From an uncultured Dyadobacter sp. (GTDB lineage: Bacteria > Bacteroidota > Bacteroidia > Cytophagales > Spirosomataceae): 17,695 nt of DNA. Every line of letters begins with the position of its first letter. Positions within the stretch are counted from its first letter, which is position 1. The stretch lies in assembly GCA_937880795.1 (NCBI GenBank), contig CALGRQ010000294.1:1-17695 (forward strand). Direction: 5' to 3'. Shown here in pieces: positions 1-6,609 of this stretch. The translations under genes were made by a program, and so were the position numbers. Under the pieces are notes generated by a model that made no database searches, was not told the origin of the DNA, and worked only from the letters and a program-made list of their open reading frames with translations.

Positions 1-264
1 TGCACCAAGCTGCCCTCCTCCCTCAGGAATTTCCCAGGAATATTCATAGATGGCGTACCGAAACTGACCCACCAAATAGATATTATTCTGACCATCGATG
101 GGTAATATACCGATTGCCTGATTTTTGAATTTTACGAGTCCATATATGCCATTCGAGCCCCCTGGCGTTATTACTTCTCTGTGGTTGAGTTCGATCCATG
201 GATTTTCATAGACCGTTTCCGACGAAAGAGTTTTCCAATTATTTTCTGTGGTTAGAACCCGCAT
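1..264 (-). CDS. NUDIX hydrolase, N-terminal 88 residues (cut by window edge)
   Basis: The minus strand is open from an ATG at 264 to base 1, giving 88 residues with no stop, so the gene runs out of the window. The translation starts MRVLTTENNWKTLSSETVYE and goes on through NPWIELNHREVITPGG, YGLVKFKNQAIGILPID, YLVGQFRYAIYEYSWEIP and EGGGQLGA. This matches the N-terminal beta-sheet half of ADP-ribose-pyrophosphatase-like NUDIX hydrolases, which cleave nucleoside diphosphates linked to another group. The segment ends where the Nudix box (GX5EX7REUXEEXGU) should begin, so the catalytic glutamates are outside the window and cannot be checked. The gene is divergent from the metal transporter, with only 38 bases between the two starts. 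Family assignment is from the recognisable N-terminal pattern; substrate is unknown. Confidence 0.85.
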   Translation of the reverse strand, partial: MRVLTTENNWKTLSSETVYENPWIELNHREVITPGGSNGIYGLVKFKNQAIGILPIDGQNNIYLVGQFRYAIYEYSWEIPEGGGQLGA

Positions 265-302
265 TTTCTTAGTATTTTTACGCACTGATTTATTGAAATA
301 AA

Positions 303-1322
303 ATGCAAATAAACCAAAATAAGCGTAAACAACGGCTCATCCTGCTATCTTTTATAGTAAGCATCGTGCTCACGGGCATGAAGTTTTTTGCTTATCACAT
401 TACATCTTCCAATGCGATTCTAAGTGACGCTCTTGAGTCTATCATTAATGTGATTGCCAGTGGTTTTGCATTTTACAGCATCTATCTTTCCGCGCAGCCA
501 AAGGACCGAAATCATCCATACGGACATGGGAAAATAGAGTTTTTCTCGGCGGGATTTGAAGGAGCTCTCATTATAATCGCTTCTCTTTTCATTATTATAG
601 AGGGGGTAAATCGTCTCATGAATCCTGCCCCAATACAAAATCTGGAGGAAGGTTCTCTGTTTATCCTTTTTACAATACTTGTCAATACTGTTGTAGGCTA
701 TCAGCTCATATTGGAGGGCCGACGTTCCCACTCCATGGCATTAACCGCCGACGGACGTCATCTTTTATCCGATAGTGTGAGTAGTCTTGTTTTGATACTC
801 AGTGTTGGGCTAATATTACTAACAGGATTGGAATGGATAGATAGTGTTGCCTCGCTCCTTTTTGGAGTCTTTTTGGCCTATAACGGATATACTTTGGTGA
901 GTAAATCAGTTGCAGGGCTCATGGACGCAACGGATGACAAACTGGTCGACATGGTTGTGAGAACCTTGAATGCAAATAAAAAGAATTACTGGATCGATGT
1001 GCATAATTTAAGGGTTCAGCAGTATGGTTCCGATCTTCATATTGATTGTCACCTTACGCTTCCGTACTATTGGGAACTGCAAAAAGTGCATGAGGCTATC
1101 CATGAATTTGAAAATAAAATCAAAGAGAGTCATTCAGGAGAAACAGAGATTTTTGTTCATGCAGATCCCTGTTTGCCAGAGTGCTGTTACTTTTGTAAGG
1201 TTGAAAATTGCAAAGTTCGCCAGCATGACTTTGTGCTTGATGTGGAATGGGATGCTGGAAAACTGGTAAAAAATGAGAAACTTTACAACGAAGCAAAAAT
1301 CAATTTAAAAGAGTATCTATAA
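303..1322 (+). CDS. Cation diffusion facilitator (CDF) family metal transporter
   Basis: This is a 339-residue inner-membrane protein of the CDF family, which exports divalent cations such as Zn2+, Fe2+ or Mn2+ in exchange for protons. Six hydrophobic segments fill residues 10-205, followed by the cytoplasmic ferredoxin-like domain (about 206-290). The family motifs SDALESIINV (residues 41-50) and HPYGHGKIEF (71-80) are clear. The TM5 metal site shows H153 and D157. In TM2, D42 is present, but the position four residues later, acidic in the E. coli YiiP site, is Ser46; Glu45 lies next to it. The tail after residue 288 is cysteine-rich: C290, C294, C295, C298 and C303 followed by H308, which looks like an extra metal-binding module. 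The ATG at 303 is the only good start. The Tat-exported protein gene begins 16 bases downstream, so the two may be co-transcribed. The metal transported cannot be told. Confidence 0.93.
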   Translation: MQINQNKRKQRLILLSFIVSIVLTGMKFFAYHITSSNAILSDALESIINVIASGFAFYSIYLSAQPKDRNHPYGHGKIEFFSAGFEGALIIIASLFIIIEGVNRLMNPAPIQNLEEGSLFILFTILVNTVVGYQLILEGRRSHSMALTADGRHLLSDSVSSLVLILSVGLILLTGLEWIDSVASLLFGVFLAYNGYTLVSKSVAGLMDATDDKLVDMVVRTLNANKKNYWIDVHNLRVQQYGSDLHIDCHLTLPYYWELQKVHEAIHEFENKIKESHSGETEIFVHADPCLPECCYFCKVENCKVRQHDFVLDVEWDAGKLVKNEKLYNEAKINLKEYL

Positions 1323-1338
1323 TTTCTAAATTTTAACC

Positions 1339-2265
1339 ATGATGAATTTTTCAAGAAGGGATTTCCTAAAAAAGGCTGGTGCAACGGCTTTGGCTGCAAC
1401 GACTATTACAGACCTTTTCGCTGACGCCGCTGCAAAAAAGCAATGGTTTGATATTTCACTTGCTGAATGGTCTTTACACAAAGAGTTGTTTGCCAAAAAA
1501 ATTACCAACCTTGATTTCCCAGTATTAGCCAAGAAGGAATTTGGAATCGACATTGTGGAGTATGTAAGTTCTTTCTTCAAAGACAAAGCAGAAGACAAAG
1601 CATATTTGGCAGAGCTTTTAAAAATTGCAAAAGATAACGGAGTTAAAAATCACCTCATCATGGTAGACGGCGAGGGAGGTTTAGGCGAACTAGATCGTAC
1701 GGTTCTTAACAAGTCTGTCGAAAACCATTATAAATGGGTTGAGGCTGCGAAATACTTGGGTTGCAAATCCATTCGTGTAAATGCGTATGGTAAGGGAAGC
1801 AACGAAGAAATCGCCAAAGCTGCTGTTGAAGGTTTGGGTAAACTTGGTGAATTCGCTAAGAAAACCGGCGTCAATATTATAGTAGAGAACCATGGAGGAA
1901 TTTCTTCTAATGGCGCTTGGCTTGCTGGTGTGATGAAGCAAGTGAACATGAAAAATGTAGGTACACTTCCTGATTTCGGAAACTTCTGTATCACAAGAAA
2001 AGATGGCGGATGTGCAGAATCGTATGACAGATACCAGGGTACAGGAGAACTTATGCCATATGCAAAAGGTGTGAGTGCGAAAACTTATGATTTTGATGAA
2101 AAAGGTAACTGTATTGAAACAGATTACACGAAAATCCTGAAAATTGTAAAGGATAGCGGATTTAGAGGTATTGCAGGTATCGAATATGAAGGAAGCAAAT
2201 TGTCTGAACGTGATGGTATCAAGGCAACTAAGGCTTTACTTGAAAGACTAAGACCAACGATCTAA
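1339..2265 (+). CDS. Tat-exported sugar phosphate isomerase/epimerase-like TIM-barrel protein
   Basis: The 308-residue product begins with a twin-arginine signal, SRRDFLKKAGATALAATT (residues 5-22), so it is probably folded with its metal in the cytoplasm and exported through Tat. The rest is an AP-endonuclease-2/xylose-isomerase-like TIM barrel. VENHGG (182-187, metal ligand candidate E183), LPDFGN (210-215, D212) and IEYEG (281-285, E282) sit where the divalent metal ligands of this superfamily lie. Members isomerise or epimerise sugars or inositols, but the substrate cannot be deduced. ATG codons at 1339 and 1342 are equally possible starts. It follows the CDF transporter by 16 bases and ends at a strong bidirectional hairpin. 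Similar Tat-type isomerase-like proteins are common in Bacteroidota that degrade polysaccharides, but no glycan-use genes adjoin it here. Confidence 0.88.
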   Translation: MMNFSRRDFLKKAGATALAATTITDLFADAAAKKQWFDISLAEWSLHKELFAKKITNLDFPVLAKKEFGIDIVEYVSSFFKDKAEDKAYLAELLKIAKDNGVKNHLIMVDGEGGLGELDRTVLNKSVENHYKWVEAAKYLGCKSIRVNAYGKGSNEEIAKAAVEGLGKLGEFAKKTGVNIIVENHGGISSNGAWLAGVMKQVNMKNVGTLPDFGNFCITRKDGGCAESYDRYQGTGELMPYAKGVSAKTYDFDEKGNCIETDYTKILKIVKDSGFRGIAGIEYEGSKLSERDGIKATKALLERLRPTI

Positions 2266-2282
2266 CTGGTTAGAGCCTAAAC

Positions 2283-2327
2283 AAAAGAAGAAGCCTGAAT
2301 TCGATATGTTTTCAGGCTTCTTCTTTT
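2283..2327. terminator. Bidirectional intrinsic terminator
   Basis: A perfect 17-bp stem (2283-2299 with 2311-2327) encloses an 11-base loop. The arms are A-rich on the left and T-rich on the right, so it can act as an intrinsic terminator on both strands. It lies between the convergent isomerase-like gene and folE and probably serves both. Confidence 0.85.
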
Positions 2328-2347
2328 ATAACATTTACGAAAAGGTT

Positions 2348-3034
2348 TTACATACCCAGATAGCTCAAAAATTCCTTACGCGTGGTTTCATTTTCAAACT
2401 TACCGCCGTAATAGGCCGTAACCGTAGAGCTACCTGAATCACGGATTCCCCGCGACTGGACACACATATGACGAGCGTCAATCACGACGGCAACATCTTC
2501 TGTCGAAAGTGCATCCTTCAACTCGTTAGCAATTTGAACCGTCAGGCGCTCCTGTACCTGCGGACGCTTGCTGAAATACTCTACGATTCGATTTAGTTTA
2601 GATAAACCAATTACCTTACCGCTAGATATATAGGCTACATGCGCCTTTCCATAAATAGGTACAAAATGGTGCTCACAGTTAGAGAAAACCGTAATGTCCT
2701 TCTCTACCAACATTTGATCGTACTTGTATTTATTGTCAAAAAGTGTAATCGCAGGCTTATTTTTAGGATCCAGACCACTAAAAATTTCCTTAATATACAT
2801 TTTGGCAACTCTTTTAGGAGTGCCCTTCAGGCTATCATCGGTAAGATCCAGACCCATTATTTCCATGATATGACGAAAGTGCTTTTCGATGAGTTCAATC
2901 TTGGTGTCATCTTCCAAAGCAAATGCATCCGGTCTCATGGGAGTATCGATGGACGAAAATAGGTGGCTATCCCCTACTTCCTCTACCATGGTATCATTAG
3001 ACGGGGTATTCGACAAAGTTCCGTTCTGTTTCAT
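2348..3034 (-). CDS. folE: GTP cyclohydrolase I
   Basis: FolE (228 residues) converts GTP to 7,8-dihydroneopterin triphosphate, the first step of folate synthesis and of the 7-deazaguanine (queuosine) route. The zinc ligands are visible as C120, H123 (FSNCEHHFVPIYGKAH) and C191 (ARHMCVQSRG). The family signatures KVIGLSKLNRIVEYFSKRPQVQERL (in residues 140-164) and GSSTVTAYYGG (201-211) are intact. Residues 1-45 are a variable N-terminal tail. The start is uncertain: the ATG at 3034 makes the gene overlap the end of queD by 38 bases in another frame, whereas an in-frame ATG at 2989 (Met16) would start 7 bases after the queD stop and still leave the whole catalytic domain. The adjacent queD consumes the FolE product, so the pair probably forms an operon read queD-folE. 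Confidence 0.95.
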   Translation of the reverse strand: MKQNGTLSNTPSNDTMVEEVGDSHLFSSIDTPMRPDAFALEDDTKIELIEKHFRHIMEIMGLDLTDDSLKGTPKRVAKMYIKEIFSGLDPKNKPAITLFDNKYKYDQMLVEKDITVFSNCEHHFVPIYGKAHVAYISSGKVIGLSKLNRIVEYFSKRPQVQERLTVQIANELKDALSTEDVAVVIDARHMCVQSRGIRDSGSSTVTAYYGGKFENETTRKEFLSYLGM

Positions 3035-3410
3035 ATAGTCTTATCTTAAGGGAGAGTCCCTCGTCAATTTTGGTTCTTAAAATAGTATATATTACGATGG
3101 CAATATTCTCTGCTGATGGATTTAATTGATGAAACTCTTCGACATCCAGATTCAGGTTTTTGTGGTCAAAACGATCAAGAACGAATTCTTTAATCAGCGC
3201 ACTCAATATCTTCATATCAATTACATAACCGGTTTCAGGATCCACCTCACCTGTTACCTGAACAATCAATTCATAATTGTGTCCATGAAAGTTTGGATTG
3301 TTGCATTTGCCAAAAACAGCTTCGTTTTCCTGGTCAGTCCAAGCAGGATTATGAAGGCGATGTGCCGCATTGAAATGTTCCTTGCGAAACACAGCCACTT
3401 TATGAGCCAT
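2997..3410 (-). CDS. queD: 6-carboxytetrahydropterin synthase / 6-pyruvoyl-tetrahydropterin synthase family
   Basis: This 137-residue enzyme acts on 7,8-dihydroneopterin triphosphate, the FolE product, most likely making 6-carboxytetrahydropterin for queuosine. Zinc ligands are the His in NAAHRL and the two in FHGHNYE. The catalytic Cys lies in the GKCNNPNFHGH loop, the catalytic Asp-His pair in RFDHKNLN, and the pterin-anchoring Glu in RLYETERNF near the C-terminus. I chose the ATG at 3410; a TTG nine bases upstream (3419) is open but unlikely. It precedes folE in the same direction. The CNNPNxHGH pattern fits bacterial QueD, but a 6-pyruvoyl-tetrahydropterin synthase activity cannot be excluded from sequence. 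No other queuosine genes (queC, queE, queF) are in the window. Confidence 0.9.
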   Translation of the reverse strand: MAHKVAVFRKEHFNAAHRLHNPAWTDQENEAVFGKCNNPNFHGHNYELIVQVTGEVDPETGYVIDMKILSALIKEFVLDRFDHKNLNLDVEEFHQLNPSAENIAIVIYTILRTKIDEGLSLKIRLYETERNFVEYPV

Positions 3411-3511
3411 ATATACCAACTAAAATAAAAAAATGCCTTAAATGTCGTTACAAAGTATGTGTCCAACACACTTAAAGCCGCAGAGCGTATGTGGGTGCTC
3501 CTTGGAGTTAC

Positions 3512-3545
3512 TTGCAATCGGTAAACGTTGAAGAAATTAAATTTG
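3512..3545 (+). promoter_or_regulatory. Candidate Bacteroidota promoter for the sugar transporter
   Basis: TAAATTTG at 3538-3545 matches the Bacteroidota -7 consensus TAnnTTTG at every fixed base. A TTG at 3512-3514 lies 23 bases upstream, at the long end of the spacing allowed for the -33 element. Transcription would start near 3550. A AAACGTT motif (3523-3529) sits inside the spacer, which suits repression. This is a sequence match only. Confidence 0.45.
3521..3530. promoter_or_regulatory. Possible LacI-type operator half-match 1
   Basis: GTAAACGTTG contains the AACGTT core centred on a CG step, as in many LacI/PurR-family operators. It lies between the proposed -33 and -7 elements of the sugar transporter promoter. 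Its symmetry is imperfect outside the six-base core. Confidence 0.3.
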
Positions 3546-3580
3546 TTCAAGGAACGGTGAAATTCTCAAAATATATTTCT

Positions 3581-3590
3581 GAAACGTTCC
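3581..3590. promoter_or_regulatory. Possible LacI-type operator 2
   Basis: GAAACGTTCC is a near-palindrome; one symmetrical pair is broken. It sits 59 bases after the first AACGTT motif and about 30 bases downstream of the proposed start of transcription. The spacing is close to, but not exactly, a whole number of helical turns. Confidence 0.35.
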
Positions 3591-3693
3591 ATTTTTTAGT
3601 TTATAAAAAAAATTAAAAATGCGTTATTTGGCGTATATTGCACACTTGACCTATAATTATTTTAAACCTATAACCCTTTTAATTACTGCCTCA

Positions 3694-4917
3694 ATGAGCA
3701 ATAAGAAAAACAATTACCTGGTTCCACTATTTATAATCGGTATTTTATTCTTTGTAATGGGTTTCGTTACGTGGGTAAACGGAACATTAATTACCTTCTT
3801 CAAAAAGGCGTTTGGCCTTGACAATGCAAGTAGCTATCTGGTTACTTTTGCATTCTTTATTTCCTACACATTGATGGCAATTCCTTCTTCTATGGTTTTG
3901 AAAAAAACTGGTTTTAAGAACGGTATGTCGTTAGGGCTTTTGGTAATGGCAGTTGGAACATTAATCTTTATTCCTGCGGCAGATATGGCAAGTTACAATC
4001 TGTTTCTGGTGGGTTTGTTCACCATTGGTATTGGTTTAACGGTGCTTCAAACTGCGTCGAATCCTTACATTACAATCCTGGGACCTCGTAATAGTGCTGC
4101 TCAACGGATCAGTATCATGGGTATTGCCAATAAAGTTGCGGGTATTATCAGCCAGGTGGTAGTTGGTGGTTTGTTACTTACAGGAGCTACATCCACAGAT
4201 CCAAAAGAGGAACTTGCCAAAGTGGAAGTGCCTTATATGATTTTAACTGCTGTATTGGTAGGTTTAGCACTTCTCATTCGCATGTCAAAAGGGCTTGTTG
4301 AGGTTAGTGAAGAAGAGGAAGATGATAAATCAGCTTCAACGGAACAAGTGGCTACAACAAAAACAAGTGTATTCCAATTCCCTAATCTTGTTTTTGGTGT
4401 AATTGCGCTGTTTTGCTATGTGGGCGTAGAGGTGATCGCGGGTGATACCATCATAAGCTATGGTGAGTCGCTAGGATTAGAAGGAGCTCACCTTTTTGGG
4501 ACCTATACCTTGGCTGGAATGATGATCGGTTATCTTCTCGGTATTGTGCTTATTCCAAAATATGTATCTCAACAGAGTTATTTGATTTTCTCAGCAATAT
4601 TAGGTGTTATCGTAACGATTGCTACCGTATATACTACTGGTTTTACCTCGGTTCTATGCGTTGCGATCTTAGGTTTTGCTAATGCCCTGGTATGGCCTGC
4701 ATTGTGGCCGCTTGCTTTGAGTGGTGTTGGGAAATTTACAAAAACGGCCTCTGCTCTGATGATCATGGGTATTTCTGGGGGAGCAGTAGTTCCAATGATA
4801 TATGGCGCAATCGCGGATAATATTGGAAGCACTCAAAAAGCTTATTGGATTATGGTTCCTTTGTATCTATTCATTCTTTTCTTTGGTTTGGTAGGACATA
4901 AAAAGAAAAACTGGTAG
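3694..4917 (+). CDS. FucP/GluP-type sugar MFS transporter (sugar:H+ symporter, FHS family)
   Basis: This is a 407-residue integral inner-membrane transporter of the major facilitator superfamily with about 12 hydrophobic helices. The N-terminal repeat carries the family-typical FVMGFVTWVNGTLITFFKKA and LQTASNPYITILGP, followed by AAQRISIMGIANKVAG. The conserved Gln-Thr-Ala-Ser-Asn-Pro loop is characteristic of glucose/galactose (GluP) and fucose (FucP) permeases. A charged loop rich in Glu and Asp (EVSEEEEDDKS) links the two six-helix halves. I prefer the ATG at 3694, where the protein begins MSNKKNNYLVPL like its relatives. An upstream in-frame ATG at 3619, preceded by an A-rich stretch, would add 25 residues (MRYLAYIAHLTYNYF...) that look unlike the family. 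The sugar carried is not determinable. It is monocistronic, ending in a strong terminator, and the flanking AACGTT motifs suggest control by a LacI-family regulator encoded elsewhere. Confidence 0.92.
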   Translation: MSNKKNNYLVPLFIIGILFFVMGFVTWVNGTLITFFKKAFGLDNASSYLVTFAFFISYTLMAIPSSMVLKKTGFKNGMSLGLLVMAVGTLIFIPAADMASYNLFLVGLFTIGIGLTVLQTASNPYITILGPRNSAAQRISIMGIANKVAGIISQVVVGGLLLTGATSTDPKEELAKVEVPYMILTAVLVGLALLIRMSKGLVEVSEEEEDDKSASTEQVATTKTSVFQFPNLVFGVIALFCYVGVEVIAGDTIISYGESLGLEGAHLFGTYTLAGMMIGYLLGIVLIPKYVSQQSYLIFSAILGVIVTIATVYTTGFTSVLCVAILGFANALVWPALWPLALSGVGKFTKTASALMIMGISGGAVVPMIYGAIADNIGSTQKAYWIMVPLYLFILFFGLVGHKKKNW

Positions 4918-4941
4918 TAGTCGTTAATTGCTAGATCAGAG

Positions 4942-4977
4942 AGTCCGGAATTTTTACAGATTCCGGACTTTTTTTGT
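4942..4977 (+). terminator. Intrinsic terminator of the sugar transporter gene
   Basis: A 10-bp GC-rich stem, AGTCCGGAAT (4942-4951) pairing with ATTCCGGACT (4960-4969), with an 8-base loop, is followed directly by a run of T. It begins 24 bases after the transporter stop codon. Confidence 0.92.
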
Positions 4978-4989
4978 TTAAAAATGGTC

Positions 4990-5003
4990 TGAAAACGTTT
5001 TCA
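4990..5003. promoter_or_regulatory. Perfect 14-bp palindrome, LacI-family operator type
   Basis: TGAAAACGTTTTCA is identical to its own reverse complement and centred on CG, the architecture of LacI/PurR-family operators. It lies just past the sugar transporter terminator and 263 bases before the secreted-protein gene. It shares the AACGTT core with two motifs upstream of the transporter. The protein that would bind it is not in the window. Confidence 0.45.
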
Positions 5004-5051
5004 ACAACAATGAATATCCCGCAGAGGTTGTTAGTGATAGGGGTTTATAGG

Positions 5052-5072
5052 ATAATCTTATCAGAAGATTAT
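5052..5072. repeat. Inverted repeat with 8-bp arms
   Basis: ATAATCTT (5052-5059) pairs perfectly with AAGATTAT (5065-5072) around the 5-base loop ATCAG. The stem is AT-rich and no T run follows, so it is more likely a protein site or a weak leader structure than a terminator. Confidence 0.5.
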
Positions 5073-5265
5073 TAAGAGTGGCCCTTCGTTATCAAAAATG
5101 GTTATCTTCTTTGGTGTCATGTAGTTAAGTGGTATAGAGAATTTTTGATTTAAAAATTGTAATAATTTGATGCGATTGCATAGTTACCTTTTTTTAAATC
5201 AAGGTCTAACAAGATAAAAAGTAGATAATTATTTATTCTTACAAATTCTATACCAACTAACCCAC

Positions 5266-6546
5266 ATGAAAAAATTTTTACTGTCCTTATTGTCAACATT
5301 AATTTTTGTGCCGGTTTTAGCGCAGAACACTTTTCCTTCGCCAGGTGCACAAGTAATTTGTAGTACTACGAGTAATTCGTTGTCTAGTGTAACTGCCTCA
5401 GACGGCGTTACCATTTCTTCATCACTTCGGCTAAATGCTCCATGTTTAGATACAGATCTTGCATCCTTTTCATTGAATAGTCCGGCACAATATCGTAAGC
5501 CAACGTATTGTTACAACAATGGATATTTCCCAAGTTCTTATGGTAACCCCTTGGCCATATCCAGAAATTCCACGGCTAATACCGGTAATTGTACCAGTGC
5601 AGAATCAGCCGTAGTAGCCAGGTTTACCGGATCGGTTAAGCCAGAAGGTTTAAGTTTTATTGTTTGTGATGTGGACAATCCCTACGACACAATCCGTGTC
5701 CAAGTTTATAGCAACGGAGCTTTGGTTGACTATACTTTTCAGTTCATGGAGAGTAATCCAGCATTGTCCTACGCCTGGACCAACAATACTACCGGTTCAG
5801 GCAACTCAGTGAATTTTAATGGCGGAGCCAATGGCGTTTGGGGTGAGTCATCGGCTACAACAGACTGGGAAAAGGGTGCTATCAAATTTCAATTGCCTAC
5901 TTCGGTTGCAGTAGACAGCATCATTGTAACACACATCATTCGTAACAACAGGAGTGATATCAATGCTGCTATTTCCATTGGGGCATTCAATTGGGTAAAA
6001 ACTTCACTACCGGTAACATTGGTTGATTTCAATATCAGCAATCAACCATCTGACTGGGGTAATGAGTCTGTACATCTGAACTGGCAGACAACATTTGAAA
6101 AGGATGCGGATTACTTTGATGTTGAGAAAAGCAATACAGGTAAAAGTTGGGAGGCAATTGGTCGCGTTAAACCCGGTACAGATGGAATGGGTGGAAAGTA
6201 TAGTTTTATAGACCCGAAACCATTCAATGGAAATAATTATTATCGATTAAAAATGGTAGATACGGATGACGCCTTTGCATATAGCGGTATTAAGTCCATT
6301 CATATAAAATGGCCTGTGTCACTATATCCCAATCCGGTTTCGGAAACATTGAATATTAGTTTACCAGATTGGTCGGATATTAGATCTGTTAAACTGTTAA
6401 ATGGTACCGGTAAACAAGTATATGAATCCAATAGTAAGCATGAGAATAGTATCAATGTAAGTAAATTTCCTTCTGGTATTTACCTGTTAAACATCTACCG
6501 AGGAAATGGAGATGTACTATCAAAAAAAATTGTGGTAGCTCAATAA
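5266..6546 (+). CDS. Secreted protein with T9SS type A C-terminal sorting domain; N-terminal half unrecognised
   Basis: The 426-residue product starts with a Sec signal peptide (MKKFLLSLLSTLIFVPVLAQ, probable cleavage near residue 20). Residues about 21-245 form a beta-rich, Asn/Ser/Thr-rich region with six cysteines (C32, C60, C82, C109, C134 and none later), which I cannot assign to a family; counting shows five, so at least one is unpaired. Residues about 249-347 (PVTLVDFN, HLNWQTTFEKDADYFDVEKS, NYYRLKMVD) are the fibronectin-like domain that often precedes sorting domains in this phylum. The final 75 residues (SLYPNPVSETLNISL ... SGIYLLNIY ... KKIVVAQ) are a type A sorting domain directing export by the type IX secretion system and usually surface attachment. 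The gene stands alone between terminators. A role in adhesion or substrate binding is plausible but not shown; no catalytic motif is visible. Confidence 0.88.
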   Translation: MKKFLLSLLSTLIFVPVLAQNTFPSPGAQVICSTTSNSLSSVTASDGVTISSSLRLNAPCLDTDLASFSLNSPAQYRKPTYCYNNGYFPSSYGNPLAISRNSTANTGNCTSAESAVVARFTGSVKPEGLSFIVCDVDNPYDTIRVQVYSNGALVDYTFQFMESNPALSYAWTNNTTGSGNSVNFNGGANGVWGESSATTDWEKGAIKFQLPTSVAVDSIIVTHIIRNNRSDINAAISIGAFNWVKTSLPVTLVDFNISNQPSDWGNESVHLNWQTTFEKDADYFDVEKSNTGKSWEAIGRVKPGTDGMGGKYSFIDPKPFNGNNYYRLKMVDTDDAFAYSGIKSIHIKWPVSLYPNPVSETLNISLPDWSDIRSVKLLNGTGKQVYESNSKHENSINVSKFPSGIYLLNIYRGNGDVLSKKIVVAQ

Positions 6547-6565
6547 TCAAATTTTAAATACGATT

Positions 6566-6609
6566 AGCAGTAAAACCGCCACGGTCTCTTGTGCGGTTTT
6601 GCTGCTTTA
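6566..6609. terminator. Probable terminator after the T9SS cargo gene
   Basis: AGCAG and AAAACCGC (6566-6579) pair with GCGGTTTT and CTGCT (6593-6606) around a 13-base loop, with one T/G opposition inside the stem. Only a short T tract follows. It begins 20 bases after the stop codon of the secreted protein. Confidence 0.7.

Larger units (their letters stand above)
4918..5265. other. 348-base intergenic region between the sugar transporter and the T9SS cargo gene
   Basis: The region holds the transporter terminator, the 14-base palindrome at 4990-5003 and an 8-bp hairpin at 5052-5072 (both listed separately). From about 5075 to 5265 it is AT-rich and should contain the promoter of the secreted-protein gene, but I see no full TAnnTTTG match. 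The nearest are AATTTTTG at 5140-5147 and ATAATTTG at 5162-5169, each one fixed base or more off. No gene is supported here. Confidence 0.7.

Noticed and set aside
3551..3590. GGAACG...CGTTCC inverted repeat as a terminator or riboswitch stem
   Set aside because: The arms are only 6 bases with a 28-base loop and no supporting inner pairs, so the right arm is better explained as part of the AACGTT motif.
4990..5003. CcpA catabolite-response (cre) site
   Set aside because: The palindrome fits the cre consensus, but CcpA is a Firmicutes regulator and this is a Bacteroidota genome, so only the broader LacI-family reading is kept.
5140..5169. Promoter of the T9SS cargo gene at AATTTTTG or ATAATTTG
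   Set aside because: Neither is an exact TAnnTTTG match and the upstream TTG sequences are at the wrong distance.
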